In this document: positions 33,620 through 44,940 of the stretch, piece after piece
Position numbering within the stretch: position 1 is the stretch's first letter
How the letters are laid out: each line of letters starts with the position of its first letter
Source: Ulva prolifera
Taxonomy: Eukaryota; Chlorophyta; Ulvophyceae; Ulvales; Ulvaceae
DNA length: 64,000 nt
Assembly (NCBI GenBank): GCA_023078555.1
Contig: CM041204.1
Location: 2,882,430-2,946,429, forward strand
Reading direction: 5' to 3'
Position numbers and translations under genes: made by a program
The notes under the pieces: model-generated
What the model saw: only the letters and a program-made list of their open reading frames with translations
What the model was told of the DNA's origin: nothing
Database searches by the model: none

Positions 33620-36600
33620 CTAAGCGGGGTTGCACACGATCGAGCCGTCCGCGATGTCGTCGAGGGCCACGCACGTGACGACCAGGCTCGACCGCGCAGA
33701 CTCGACACACGCAAATTCTGAGCTGCAGCAGCCTACAGGACCTGACGGGAAGCCGCGGCCGCCGCAGGGCCCGCGGTTGCGGGCGCATGGTGTGCCGCAC
33801 GTCGGCAGCTCCGGCTCCATCGGGTCCGGGGCTGTCCCATCGCCGTCTGTCGCGTTCGTCGGCGTATTGTCTGTCATGTTCATCGGCGTGTCAACTGTCG
33901 TGTTCATGCCCGTGTTGTCTGTCGTGTTCATCGGCATCTCCATCGTCATGTTCATCGGCGTGTCAACTGTCGTGTTCATGTCCGTGTTGTTTGTCGTGTT
34001 CATCGGCATCTCGATCGTCATGTTCATCGGCATTTCGACTGTCATGTTCATGTCCGTGTTGTTTGTCGTGTTCATCGGCATCTCGATCGTCATGTTCATC
34101 GGCATTTCGACTGTCATGTTCATGTCCGTGTTGTTTGTCGTGTTCATCGGCATCTCGATCGTCATGTTCATCGGCATCTCAGTCACCAGCACCCGCGTGT
34201 TGTTGACCATCACCTCCCCCCGCAGGATGGCCGCCACGATGTCGAGGTCGATGTTGCATTCCCCTCCTGCTGCTGTCACCTGCAGCGACACCGCGACTGC
34301 AATTACACATGTAATGACCTCAACATCAGTGTTGGGTCGTCGGGCCCGATCATATGTGACAATTCCGAATGTTCAGGTCTAATTTCTGGGTGGCAGCCCT
34401 TAAAATGCTGCAAAGCGATCCGGCGCTGGTCAGCATTCCCAGGTGTGTGACTTCCCTGGAGCATGCTGCCGAGCTGGTGGCCGCACATCAACAGCAACAT
34501 GAAACTGTGCGCCAGATTCCGATCCAAAGATTCCTGTACATTTATGACATGTCCAGCAGTCGCTGTCCTCTGCACCAGCCTGAGAAAGCAGACGGACTTG
34601 GAATGTGCAGCATTCAGGCTAGGCAGCGATCCACACAGGGCGCACCATGTGTTCAAGTCATTAGCGGGGGACACCTATGGGGGTATACCCTGAAAACACG
34701 CAATGCGACACCCTCGTTGTGCGGCAGGTAGCACTTACGTGCGCAGCATAAGCAGACAGAGAATTTAAAGCATGGACAGCATGGGATCTGAGGGTCCGCA
34801 CGTTGAACACGATCGAAGACAGCGCCGTCAGAGACTGCTCCACGATCTGGGACTGCAGGAGCGTGATGTTGAAGATGTCATCCGGGCCTGCACAGCTGCT
34901 GCGCCGTCACTGCATTTCTGGGTTGTCGGGCCCAATCAAATAGAACAAGTCCGAACATTTCGGTCTATTTCCCGGATGGCAGCCCTGAAACGGCTGCAAG
35001 GCGACCTTACAGTGGTCGCCGAGCGGCTGGGTACGGATCTGCTGCAGTCGCTGGAGCTGCATCTCGCAGCTCAGCACCACGCAAGTGATCATCTGATGAT
35101 GTTGAGCCACAACTTGGACTTTGCTTTACTTCACAGTACCTGGGCTGTAGCGCACCTCCGCATTGCTCGACCAGCGCGGACGTCGTTGCCGTAGAGAGGA
35201 CCTCATCCACCGCCTCGGTGAGCACCATCGTGCTCACCTCGCAGGTCGCAGGGTCGCATACGCTGGTCGCGTTCAGGAAGGTGACTGCGAACGCGGACGC
35301 CACGGCCTGCTCAGCACAGCGCACATGTACGCATGGTGGCGGTGAATGTACAATCTCAGCTGCAGTACTAGTACCCGCACAGGCAGCACCCACACGAGCA
35401 CATCAGGTTGCATGTGGTGCCCTCCGAAGGGGCCTCTCGCAGGAGTAGCGGCCGGTGGCTCGGGGTGGCTACTGGGGGAACTGAAGCTCAATCAATGGAC
35501 AGGGGTTGCAGGAGGGGGCCGAGGTATGTGGCGGGTGTGCGCAGGGGAAGGGGCGTGGCGTACCCTAGCGGTGGCGTTGGCCTGAGCTGAGGTGATGCTG
35601 CACACGCGGGACTCCCCGATAATCGTGCACGTCTGCGTGATTTGCGCGATCGCAATCGCCTGCGCCGACGCAATCGCCTGCATGCATGCAGCTCATCAGA
35701 GATACGACGATGCTGATCATGTCGGACGTGCCAGGAGGTAGCTGTCTGTACGAGCGATTCCGCCAAGACTCTGGTGATTGCAGCCCCCCCAGGCCTGCAG
35801 CTGTGAGGCGCTCCCAGGGCCCTCATGCATGCACATGTGCACCCTGAGCGTGCGGGTGCGCCAGTCTTGGGCCGCAGGCGCCGCTGAGCTCCCATACAAA
35901 ACTTTCCATTCTTGTCCTGTCGTGTGCTGTGTCTCGTACACTCATCAGGGATTACTTACCCTTGTAACAACACAAACACGCGTCTTTGCGCCGCTCCACC
36001 GCAACCCGAGCAGTGGAGCGTCTTGATTGCCCTCGTCCAAGGTATGCCATTGCATGCCTACATCTGCACCCAGTCTTGACACGCGTCTCAGGCAGCGTGC
36101 ATGCGCACCTCGGCGGTGACGTTCAGCGTGACGGTGCTGTTTGTGTTGTTACATGCGGTGGCAGAGGCGTCCGTGATGAGCTCCGATGCCGCGTCAAACG
36201 TCTCCTCATCTGCCAGCGCCGCCACGCGGACCTCGCACTCCGCGCCGTCCCGCTCGTTGCCGACCTCCACGAGAAGCGTGCCGTTGCACATGCCATCGAC
36301 GCCAGCCCGCACGGTCGCCAGAATCTGCACGGTCAGCGCTGCGTGACTCAGTGCGCGGCACGCAGACTTTGGGTGCCCGATGGACAGGCTCGACTGAGGC
36401 TGTGGCGCATGCACGGGAAGCATGCGCCATGCTGTGGCGCATGTCTCTTGTGTGTCCACAGGTGTATATTTCCCCCCTCACGGCCACGCAGTCACTCACT
36501 GGCGGAATCACACTTGTTTTGCGGGGAAAGGATGATACGTATGCATGCGTGCAAACGCTGACAGCAAAATGCATGTGATAGTGCACCTCCCGACTGGTGA

Positions 36601-38341
36601 ACTGCTCACACTCCGCTTGACGATGAACACACGCATGCACGTCCGCAATAGCACGTGAAGCCTGCACAGGGCTGACAAGGAGCCATGCGCGTGGTGAGGG
36701 GCCACACCTCGGCGTACGCAGTCGCGGTCATGTTCACGTATTCCGCCACAAAGTTAGAGCCTCGCTGCTCCACCGGCTCGCCGCCGTTGACGCTTCCAGC
36801 AAGCGTCAGCTCCGCCATAGCTGTCGCCTGGACAAAGACCCGCGAGTAGCTCTCGGCGAACAACTCGGCGGCGATCGAGCAGTTGCCGCAGACTGATGCA
36901 CCAATGGATGCGGACGCGACGGACGACGCGATCGCCACGGCCTCAGCGTTGGCCAGGCTCAGGCCATTCAGCGTGAAGCGAGATCGGCCACCTGCACCGC
37001 ACCGCATTGTGTGGCTGTGGGTGCTGCATGCAGAGAGCTTTTTTTGGCGACTGTATATGTAGCAAAAGAACAACTTTAGGGGGGCAGCGCTGCCAAGTCC
37101 ACGTACAGGATCGGAAGCACCAACGCAAACAGTGGCTGGGGGAGGGGGGGGGGGATCTCACGTGCGTAACAATTTCCAGTCGTGTTGGCGATGGCGGTCG
37201 CGGTGGCAGTCGCAATTTCTTGGGCAACGATGGACGCATTATTCACGACTGCGTCCACACCGGTCTGGTTGCAGAGGAACGCTGTCACGTTGGCAGCTGC
37301 AAACATCGGTCACTGTCAGTGCGGCCGGCTCCGCTGCTTGGCATGCGGCGGGCTCCACCAACCAAGGAGTCTGATTGGTCCGCCCTGCAGTGCCTGTGTC
37401 AGCTGACACAGGCACTCCCGGGGGCTCTCACACGCACACAGACACACACAGGTGTCCGAACACAAACACACGCATGGTCGCATGCGGACATAGTAGCAGG
37501 GTATTCGCCATTGATCTAGACCTGTCAAGATCATAGCTGGGGTTCGAGTTGACTCCAGGTATGCAATGGCCATCTCCGCAGGCTATGTGATGCGGGGATG
37601 ATTATTGGGCTGCTAGCCCCACAATAGCAGGAATGCAGTACTGCCACGTGCCAAGCATGCGTAAGAGTGGCCACCCACACGCCCTTAAAGGTAGCGCCGG
37701 CGGCATGCAGCAACAAACAGCGATGTCGTTCGGAAGGGCGCACCGATGTTAACACCGACGATGTCGGACACCGAGCCAGAGACGCCTCTGCCCGTGAAGC
37801 GGCAGCTGACAAAGGATTCTGCACAGTAGCCAGCGCCGGTGTTGACACATGTGAGGGGCGTCTGATGCTGGCGCTGCGGTCCGTGCTGAGTGCTCTGCCG
37901 CATGCATGCAGTGTCCTTACTCAGCCGCACTATGCTCAGGGTCGAGGGTGCACCATGCGTACGCTACACCACTTTGGGTGCTGCCACGCATGCCGTCAAT
38001 GATCATGCGCAGCGGTCAATTAATTGCAATGGGCTGTGCACCTAGTCTGAGGCCAGTACATTGCGTTCGCTTCTTGGATACAACCGGCCGCTGACATACA
38101 GAGCATGGGCGATTGCGGCATCACCTCCTGCGCCTGGGCGCCAGGACCCTGGAGGTTCTCATGCATGCATATCGTCATCGCTCATGGGAGGGTCACGCTG
38201 GGGGAGGAGCTCGAGTGACGTGGCAAGCAGAAGAGGACACATACCCGGGCCGTCAATCTGCGCGGCTGCGAGGGGGGCAAACGCGGCGGCGCCGGCGACA
38301 AGCAGCGTCGGCATGCATGCCCATGGATTCAGAGTCATCAT
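33620..38341 (-). CDS. paralogue C: secreted Cys/Ala-rich nine-exon protein with Met/Asn-Thr repeat
   Basis: Nine minus-strand exons: 38341-38245, 37818-37744, 37296-37162, 36991-36708, 36324-36109, 35677-35564, 35306-35156, 34887-34802, 34279-33620. They encode 605 residues with phases 1,1,1,0,0,0,1,0. A signal peptide lies within residues 1-28 (LLVAGAAAFAPLAAA). Family modules follow: CRFTGRGVSGS, FLCNQTG, SRFTLNG with CGNCS, MCNGT, CTIIGESRVC, CDPATC, VEQC. Exon 9 opens with GGECNIDLDIVAAI. It then has a tandem repeat of MPMNMTIE and MPMNTTNNTDMN units crowded with N-glycosylation sequons. It ends in the eight-Cys module (CGTPC, GPCGG, GCCSS, FACVE) and NPA-stop. The function is unknown; it is probably secreted and heavily glycosylated. 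Two introns near exon 8 hold copies of a dispersed repeat (34330 and 34915). Confidence 0.85.
33855..34190 (-). repeat. coding tandem repeat (Met-Pro/Asn-Thr units)
   Basis: Within exon 9 of paralogue C, units of about 66-72 bases encode alternating MPMNMTIE, MPMNTTNNTD and MNMTVE. Some unit copies are identical in DNA (for example the GTGTTCATCGGCATCTCGAT core on the plus strand), pointing to recent expansion. Confidence 0.9.
34330..34440 (+). repeat. dispersed repeat Z, copy 1
   Basis: Marked by GTTGGGTCGTCGGGCCCGAT and CTGGGTGGCAGCCCTTAAAA followed by TGCTGCAAAGCGATC. It lies in an intron of paralogue C. Copies 2 and 3 are at 34915-35010 and 42630-42735. Confidence 0.7.
34915..35010 (+). 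repeat. dispersed repeat Z, copy 2
   Basis: Diverged copy: TTGTCGGGCCCAATCA, GTCCGAACATTTCGGTCTAT, and GGATGGCAGCCCTGAAACGG followed by CTGCAAGGCGACC. It lies in the next intron of paralogue C. Confidence 0.65.
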
Positions 38342-39326
38342 GCAGCAGCTGTGTGCAATCTGTTCCTATGTGGCTGGTCTCACACTCTGCGCCTCTATCC
38401 ACGGCAGTGCGTCTGAGGGTGTGCGGCTGTGGCGAAGCTGGGCGCGGTGCAGCCTTTGAATTTCCAATTAAAACTGAGCTGGGTGGTCTTCCGATTGCTG
38501 TCACCTTCAGGGCGGCAATTGACGCTGCCTCTAAAGCCGAGAGCCCCTGCATAGTCTACTGCCACGTGTCGAGGTTGCAGCTGCATAGAAGGCGCGGCTG
38601 CGGCTTTCTGATGTGCGTCAAGACTGTATGGATAGCAGAGGGGTTTGCATGGCTGCGAGTGGCGAAAGGGACGTCCCGTCGATGCGCCAGGTCATGGCAA
38701 GGGTCATGATGGGCACGTCTGTCCTTTGCGTCCATGGGGCGTAGACCCAGATCGGGGTTAGTGTTGAGTGCAGATGTGCGTATGGAAGTGCACCCTGTGC
38801 AGCCCTCCGGCGCCGTGACATCCCGCTCCATGGGAGAAGCTGACGTGGCGAAGCAGCACCAGGCCACAGCAGCAGCGCTGTGGCTGTGGCTGCTACTGCT
38901 GCTATCGGCGGTTTCCAACTGCTGGCAACTGTGCAGCACAAACGAATGTGCACAAGGACTGGTGTGTTGATCAAGAACTGCAGTGTGTTGAACCTCGGGT
39001 GAGCTCACTCGGAGCCACCTCGGGTGAGCTCACTCCGCTAGCTCACTCCGACGCAGCTGCACCACTGCATCTCAGCTGCACCACTGCATCTATCGTAGGT
39101 GACCACTGCTGACCGCGGCTGACCCACGACTGAGGCATGCACATGCTGCACATGCTGCAATGCTTTTGAGAGACATGGATATTGTTCCAAATCATGAATG
39201 TGTTGAATCGGCAACTGTCTGTGCGCACACTGGCTGTACACATGTGCGCAACTTTATTGTTCTTGGGCTGCACACTGTACCACCATGTTGGTCTGTGCTG
39301 TGTGTTGCCGGATGTGTGAGTGTGTG

Positions 39327-39578
39327 TTACAAGGACAAAGCAAGCGAGGCAGGTAGCACCGCAAGCAAGAAGCAGGGGAAACGCACACCACGCAGCAAGC
39401 CACACGAAGCGCACACCAAAACACCCACGCAACGGCAGCACCCGCGCCGGACACAGCAACACGGCCACACAACCACACACACGCCCATGCCCACACGCCC
39501 GGATGTGTGAGTGTGAGGTTCCCCTGAGTGCCTGCCATGCTGCTACAACCTGCCTCTCGATTTGTCCTTGTAACACGC
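39327..39578. mobile_element. about 250-base element flanked by inverted CCTTGTAACAC ends
   Basis: The left end reads GTGTTACAAGGACAAAGC then GAGGCAGGTAGCA. The right end is TGCTACAACCTGCCTC then TTTGTCCTTGTAACAC, the near-complement over about 35 bases. The interior is AC/CA rich without coding potential. It could be a non-autonomous inverted-repeat element or two opposed copies of a one-ended repeat; other copies in the window show only one end, which favours the latter. Confidence 0.5.
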
Positions 39579-39699
39579 ACTGTCACACAGTGCCAGCTGC
39601 CTCAGCTACCCCCTGCCTCCACAAAAACAGACACATTTGGCAGAGATGGTCCTTGTCACACATTCATGCACACAGCTAGCGGCGTGCTGACTTTGTCTT

Positions 39700-39782
39700 T
39701 GTCACACATGTGCACACAGACATTCTCATGCTTTTGTTTGCGGTGCTACCTGCCTCGCTGACTTTGTCTTTGTCACACATGT
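39700..39782 (+). repeat. two tandem partial copies of the TTGTAACAC-family end
   Basis: GCGGTGCTACCTGCCTCGCT followed by GACTTTGTCTTTGTCACAC. The motif CTGACTTTGTCTTTGTCACA occurs twice, near 39688 and 39760, as diverged family ends, each followed by TGTGCACACAGACATTCTCA. Confidence 0.6.
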
Positions 39783-41671
39783 GCACACAGACATTCTCAT
39801 GCTCATGCTTTTGCCCTTGGTGTGACCTGCACAGGTGTCAAGCTCATGACACAAAAGCCGCGTCTTCCAGGTGGACACATGCATGGCTAGCCACATATCA
39901 GTGTCAAGTTTGTGAATGTGGCCAACCACTTTATTTGGGGGCTCGAAAGGTGTGGCAATCCAGTGGTATGACCACTGCAAGGGTTCAGCGACGACGGCCT
40001 CACTGTTGAGATGTAAGGTAGAGCGAGCAGAGATATTGACAAAGGGTAGTTACTGAGATATCATCGATCGATATAATTATATCTTAAGGCAGCGAACCAC
40101 GCCACTGCCGTTGGGCTAGTCCGCTGTATGTCGAGGACATGCATGGCCAGTCTCAGAGGCTCTATGACCACACTATATTCCTGGCACTCACTGCTGTGCA
40201 CCTGGCGCCATGGAGTGCCATGGAGTGCCATGGCATGCCATGGAGTGCTAGCTTGAAATGGGGGAGCAAGCACTGCTAGCCCTGACAAATGCAACACATG
40301 CATGTACTGACTGAGAAAAGGGTGAGGGCATTGCAGATATATTATGTATTCACTGTATACTATACAGTACACAGCATCAGACAACTTGATGCTTGAAGCA
40401 GCCAGGATTGACATGGTTTGAGCAGGCAGGATTGAGTGAGGCAAGTTGAGACACAACATATAGATTTCCTGATCACCATAAAGTGAGCAAGAAACATATC
40501 ATGATGCGGGCTAGGAGGTCCCGGTCCTGGCCGGGGTCGGGGGTGTGCAGTGTCCAGATCTGCGTCAGACTGCTGCGGTGAGGCTGCGTTTGTGAAAGCT
40601 CATGCGGTAGAGCTTCTTGTGTAATGTTGCCTGCGCCCGCTTACTACTCCGCACCACATACCAATTATTAATGCACTGGGTCCAGTGGCGAGTCTTTGGA
40701 TGCATCACGCTCCATCGCCTGCGGATTTTCTGGTTCGGGAGCTCGCGCATGGACTGATCATCCTGACTGCCTGAGTGCACACTTTCACGCGCTCAACCAT
40801 TGCATGTGCACTACAGTTGTTGTCCATGGAATGATGAGCTTGCGACGCGTGTGCAAGCTTACGACGTCAAGTCCGCCCGTGGCCAGGCCAGCTAGCGCGC
40901 TGACGTGCGACACAGATCCACTCCTTTCGCACCGGCCGCGATTGGCGGCTTCGTGAAAATCAACATGCACTAGTAATGCAAAACGGTATTGTCACACTGT
41001 GATGCGCATGCGCGCAGCCCAAAGATGCATGCATGCTACACCGCAGGGCCCGTTGCTTATCCAGAACTGAACGCGTTGCCTGCGCGACGTGGCCGGCTGT
41101 GTGAACGTTCCCGTACACGGCTTTCTCCATCTGTGTCTCTGAATCCCCCCACCTTGCGGGTTCTGGCAGTCTCCTCGAGCCAGCTCTGCCCACATGCGTA
41201 ACACATGCTGTACAGCTGTTACGGATTGTGAGCCATGCCTCATCCCACTCCCATGTACATATACGTCTCCGCAGATACATTGCAGCACGGGTGAGGATCA
41301 CGACATACAGCATCTGGAAGGATTGCAGTTGGATGTGATTTGTCTTGGGACTGCCAGGCAGTGATTGGAAAGCTGGCTTGTGCGAGAGGAACAGCATTAA
41401 ATTTATGGCTATTGAGTTACATCTGGGCAGTCTCAAAGAATGGTGGCTGGGGCTGTAGTGAATACAATAAGTGCCGTCGCAGAGGCTACATGCTGTCAAC
41501 AGCACACACTGCTTCAGGTGTTCTGCCTGGTGTTCTGCCTGATGAGCATTGAGTCTCAGGCAGCCCGATACACTGCCAGAGTCTTGCTGACTGGGCTGGT
41601 TCCGGAGTACGAGGCATTCTGCTTCTGGCCTGGTTCTGTATATGCTGCCCAACCTCTGCTAGCTGGTGACA

Positions 41672-41945
41672 GGTAAAGTAAAGTAAATCTAAATTTACTG
41701 AGCCGTATCCTATTGGACATTGACAACTCCAAGTTAAGGGGACCACATATGCCGAAGGGATACACCACCTGGAAACCCCCCTCAGACGACCGTTCGCAAC
41801 TCACAGGGCCTCCTCCTGTGCTAAGCGAGGTGGTCACATACGGCTATTTCGATGCCCCAAAGTGCATGCAGAATCGAACCCACGACCTCCTGAAACGGAG
41901 GGGTAAGCTTCTAATCCGTCCTCAACCCATTGGACCCATTGAACA
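41672..41945 (-). mobile_element. SINE with tRNA-like head
   Basis: Read on the minus strand, the 5' part (41945-41870) resembles a tRNA, with a GTGGGTTCGATTC B-box-like segment. The middle contains GGCATATGTGGTCCCC. The 3' end is GGAGTTGTCAATGTCCAATA, then GGATACGGCTCAGTAAATTT and repeated TTTAC. The 3' part recurs at 6425, 46973, 55355, 59735 and 62914, so this is a dispersed family and this copy is the most complete in the window. RNA polymerase III transcription and LINE-dependent movement are inferred from the class. Confidence 0.6.
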
Positions 41946-42629
41946 GGTGATCAGCTCAGCCGGAACAGTACACATGTCTCGAAGTGTGTCAACCTTATCC
42001 CTTGCAAGACGTTGTGAGCAACCAGGATACAGGCATCTCTGTACGCAGCAGCATCACAATCACCCTCGCAGCACCATCACCCGTGTAGTGCTGCAGGCCT
42101 ACACACAGGGCATAAGATCCTGTGGCAATCCAGTGGTATAGCGGCCATATCACGGGATTGCCACAGATCCCACTCCAGCTGGATTTCGGGGTGCATGTGT
42201 TACATAGACAAAGGCATTGAGGCAGGACTTTGGGGTGCCTGTGGGGCGCTCCTGTGGTGTGGCTCTGTGGGAGCTTTTTCGAGAGGGAGTCTGTGTTCTG
42301 TGTTCGATCCGTTCATTCACACTTTTCAGCCTCCTGTAAAATTTCACGAAGAGGCTCACATACACCCATAGAACACACTCATCCAATAAGTGAGAAGCCC
42401 TTTACCTCTCTCACAGACGTGACGCGTAACAACGTGGCGCTTTGCAGTGCACGAGGCCTACGTGTTGTCTCATACCACGACCGGTACCGCAGCCTGCAGC
42501 CTGTAGACGTGAAATCGGGATCCTTGTTCAAGCAGATGTGCACAGTGACATCAAGTGACATCACATCGACGAGAATGCTCTCAATCAGTCGACTTGCGCG
42601 CAGTACGGGCCCCGGGTACGGATCTGCAC

Positions 42630-42735
42630 CAGTGTTGGGTCATCAGGCCCGATCATATGTAACAATTCCAATTGGAATTGAACTATTCAGGTCTCATGTC
42701 TGGGTGGCAGCCCTGGAAATGCTGCAAAGCGAGCA
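42630..42735 (+). repeat. dispersed repeat Z, copy 3
   Basis: GTTGGGTCATCAGGCCCGAT, GTCTGGGTGGCAGCCCTGGA and AATGCTGCAAAGCGAGC match copy 1 closely. It is outside any gene recognised here. Confidence 0.7.
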
Positions 42736-43327
42736 CTGCAGATGGCCACGCCAGGCGACAGTTCCCTTGACAGTAGCACTCGACAACAAATCCATCACAT
42801 ACGACAGTATCACTCACTTGGACGTGCTTGGTGTTGCAGAGGCAGGATTCCAAATCTGGAGTGGACCGGCTCATACTGGTTGTCAAGTCTAGCTGTCGAA
42901 GCTATGTAGTGCACTGGACTGTCCACGCGCAGAAGGAAACACCACGGTGTTTTAAAAGAGTGAACGGGGGAAAACACCATAGTTGTGTGCGGAGCTGCAT
43001 GCTGACGTGTTGTGGTTGTGACCGCCCACAGGCTAACGCGCCGCAAATGAGCCTGAGAGTTGAGCCTGTGCATCGATCCGATGGAGACGTGAAAGAAAAC
43101 AAGTTCATGAGCTTGGGCCACCGCATGTCAGAACACCAAGAATTACCGCATAGCATCTCGATCGCCAAAGAAAATGACGAGCTCCACTCGCCATCACCAC
43201 GCAGAGCTTCGCCCGCCACATCTGCTGGCGCTCTGTCATGCGTGAATGTGGAAATTACACCAATCGGATGCGAGGTCGAGCATGCAGCGTTGGTCAAGCT
43301 GTAGCTCTGCGGAGGTCCGATACGAAC

Positions 43328-43395
43328 CAACATAGATTTTACAAAAGAGTGAACGGGAGACGACAAATACTACAAATGAATCTTATCTGAATCAA
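43328..43395 (+). repeat. GAGTGAACGGGAG repeat copy
   Basis: ACAAAAGAGTGAACGGGAGA, then CAAA and AATCTTATCTGAATCAAC. The copy at 43818-43882 has ACAAAAGAGTGAACGGGAGG, then CAGAGTCTCATCCGAATCAA. Confidence 0.7.
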
Positions 43396-43817
43396 CGCCA
43401 CCATACACATAATCACACGAACCAACATATGATATCGATGCAGCTGCCCTGCGACCGGCTGCCATGCGACTCCAAGGCCTGCAGCAGGCAGTCAGCGCGG
43501 AGGGCGCAAACTTGCTAGTATCGGCTATAGCTAAACATTTTCGACTGCAGCCGCGGATGCGATTCTCAGCCAGCCGCGACTATGAATCCCCGTCTGACAT
43601 ACCACATGGACCTTGCGTGATGATGATATGATACCTCGGATGTGAAATGATCACTTGCGCGCGGTCCGAGTGCTTCGGTTGAATGGCAGCTCATGAGAGC
43701 GGAAGTGATACACGGCTTTGGACACAAAAAAGAACACGAACGAGGTGTGGAGTCACAAGGCGCTGCTCCATCATTTTCGAGTCGAGAATCTCCCAGCAGA
43801 CCCAGCAGGACTGATGA

Positions 43818-43882
43818 TTACAAAAGAGTGAACGGGAGGAAACAAATTCCACAACAGAGTCTCATCCGAATCAATATCAACT
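43818..43882 (+). repeat. GAGTGAACGGGAG repeat copy
   Basis: Same family as 43328-43395; both end in a GAATCAAYATCAAC-like sequence. Confidence 0.7.
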
Positions 43883-44627
43883 GATGAAACCCGACGATTG
43901 CATCGGCAAGCTGTAGGCATGCAAGGATCACCTTGTCAAGTGTGCGGCAGAGCATGTAATTATTGACCATGTTTTGTGGCATGGCGGACCGAAACAAATC
44001 ATCGAAACACGGAACTGCATGCACCGGCACGGATGTTGCGAACTTGCGTGCCAGGCGAGGCCGCTGCGGATAGGATTCTTCCCTGGATCCAGTCAGATGG
44101 ACTCGATCCAGCTCCAGCCATGGCCAGAGGTGGCGGACTGTCCCATGGCTCATCAGGGGGATATACACATGGACGTAATGATGCATCATGCATGAATGAC
44201 ATCGGATTGTCGAGGTATATCGCAAAAGCGACTACTGCTGGGTCACTGTCTTGCAGGATAATTGGGTGTGGGGCATGTGTCATTGATGTGGCCACCGGTG
44301 TGCGGGTGAATGTGAAGCTGCTTCACCAGATGTTCTTATGTTGTTTAATTTCACCTCGATCATTCTTCATGACCGGGGGATTGACAAGCATTCACACCAC
44401 AGCACTAGCTATCAGAGGAACGACTGGTGGGGGATCCTTGTGTACATGCTTTCACACCTCATGCATGCGCACACAGAGCCACTCCACACTGCCACACACA
44501 GAGTCTGTCACAGACACAACCCGGAATCTGGTGGGACTCATGCCCTGTACCACAGTGCAGTCCCTGCTCATGCGAAGCGACAAGCGCTGAATTGCATATT
44601 ATGTGTGTCCACTCTTCTGTAACATAC

Positions 44628-44651
44628 ATTTATTTGCATATGCAAATAAAT
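44628..44651. repeat. perfect 24-base AT-rich palindrome
   Basis: ATTTATTTGCAT is followed directly by its exact reverse complement. Confidence 0.95.
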
Positions 44652-44940
44652 AGGGCTAGTACTGGAATTCTGAAATTTCAGCTCAAGCTGGATTTCCAAA
44701 ATCTCATCAGTTGCCACCAGCATATGCACACTGAGCACCTCAGCAGCTCAAACCTGTTCCACCAGGGCACTGTGCATTTATATTGTTTACCTTTGTAATT
44801 AATCTCATACACAGCTGCTTGTAATTTCATATCAATGGCCATGCTATAGCTAGTCAACTTGAGTACTCAACGTTGAACTCTGCAGTGTTCTGCTGTTGTA
44901 TGAAGAATCGTGCTGTTAGCCAGCACAAGATAAACACGCC

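Larger units (their letters stand above)
38342..41671. other. repeat-rich intergenic region
   Basis: No gene is supported. The region contains the inverted-end element 39327-39578, two further copies of its end near 39680-39790, direct repeats of TGGAGTGCCATGGAGTGCCA near 40210-40250, and repeated CGGGTGAGCTCACTC near 38996-39045. Confidence 0.5.
41946..44940. other. repeat-rich intergenic region
   Basis: No gene is supported. Besides repeat Z copy 3 it holds three copies of a short repeat containing GAGTGAACGGG (about 42955, 43335 and 43822) and a 24-base palindrome at 44628-44651. Confidence 0.5.

Noticed and set aside
33630-34382. 250-codon plus-strand frame that looks like a multi-pass membrane protein (VFIGISIVMF repeats)
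   Set aside because: It is the antisense of the Met/Asn-Thr repeat in exon 9 of paralogue C. The hydrophobic look comes from complementing ATG/AAC codons.
41870-41945. A functional tRNA gene
   Set aside because: The acceptor and T-stem pairings are imperfect and the sequence continues into the SINE body; it is better read as a tRNA-derived SINE head.
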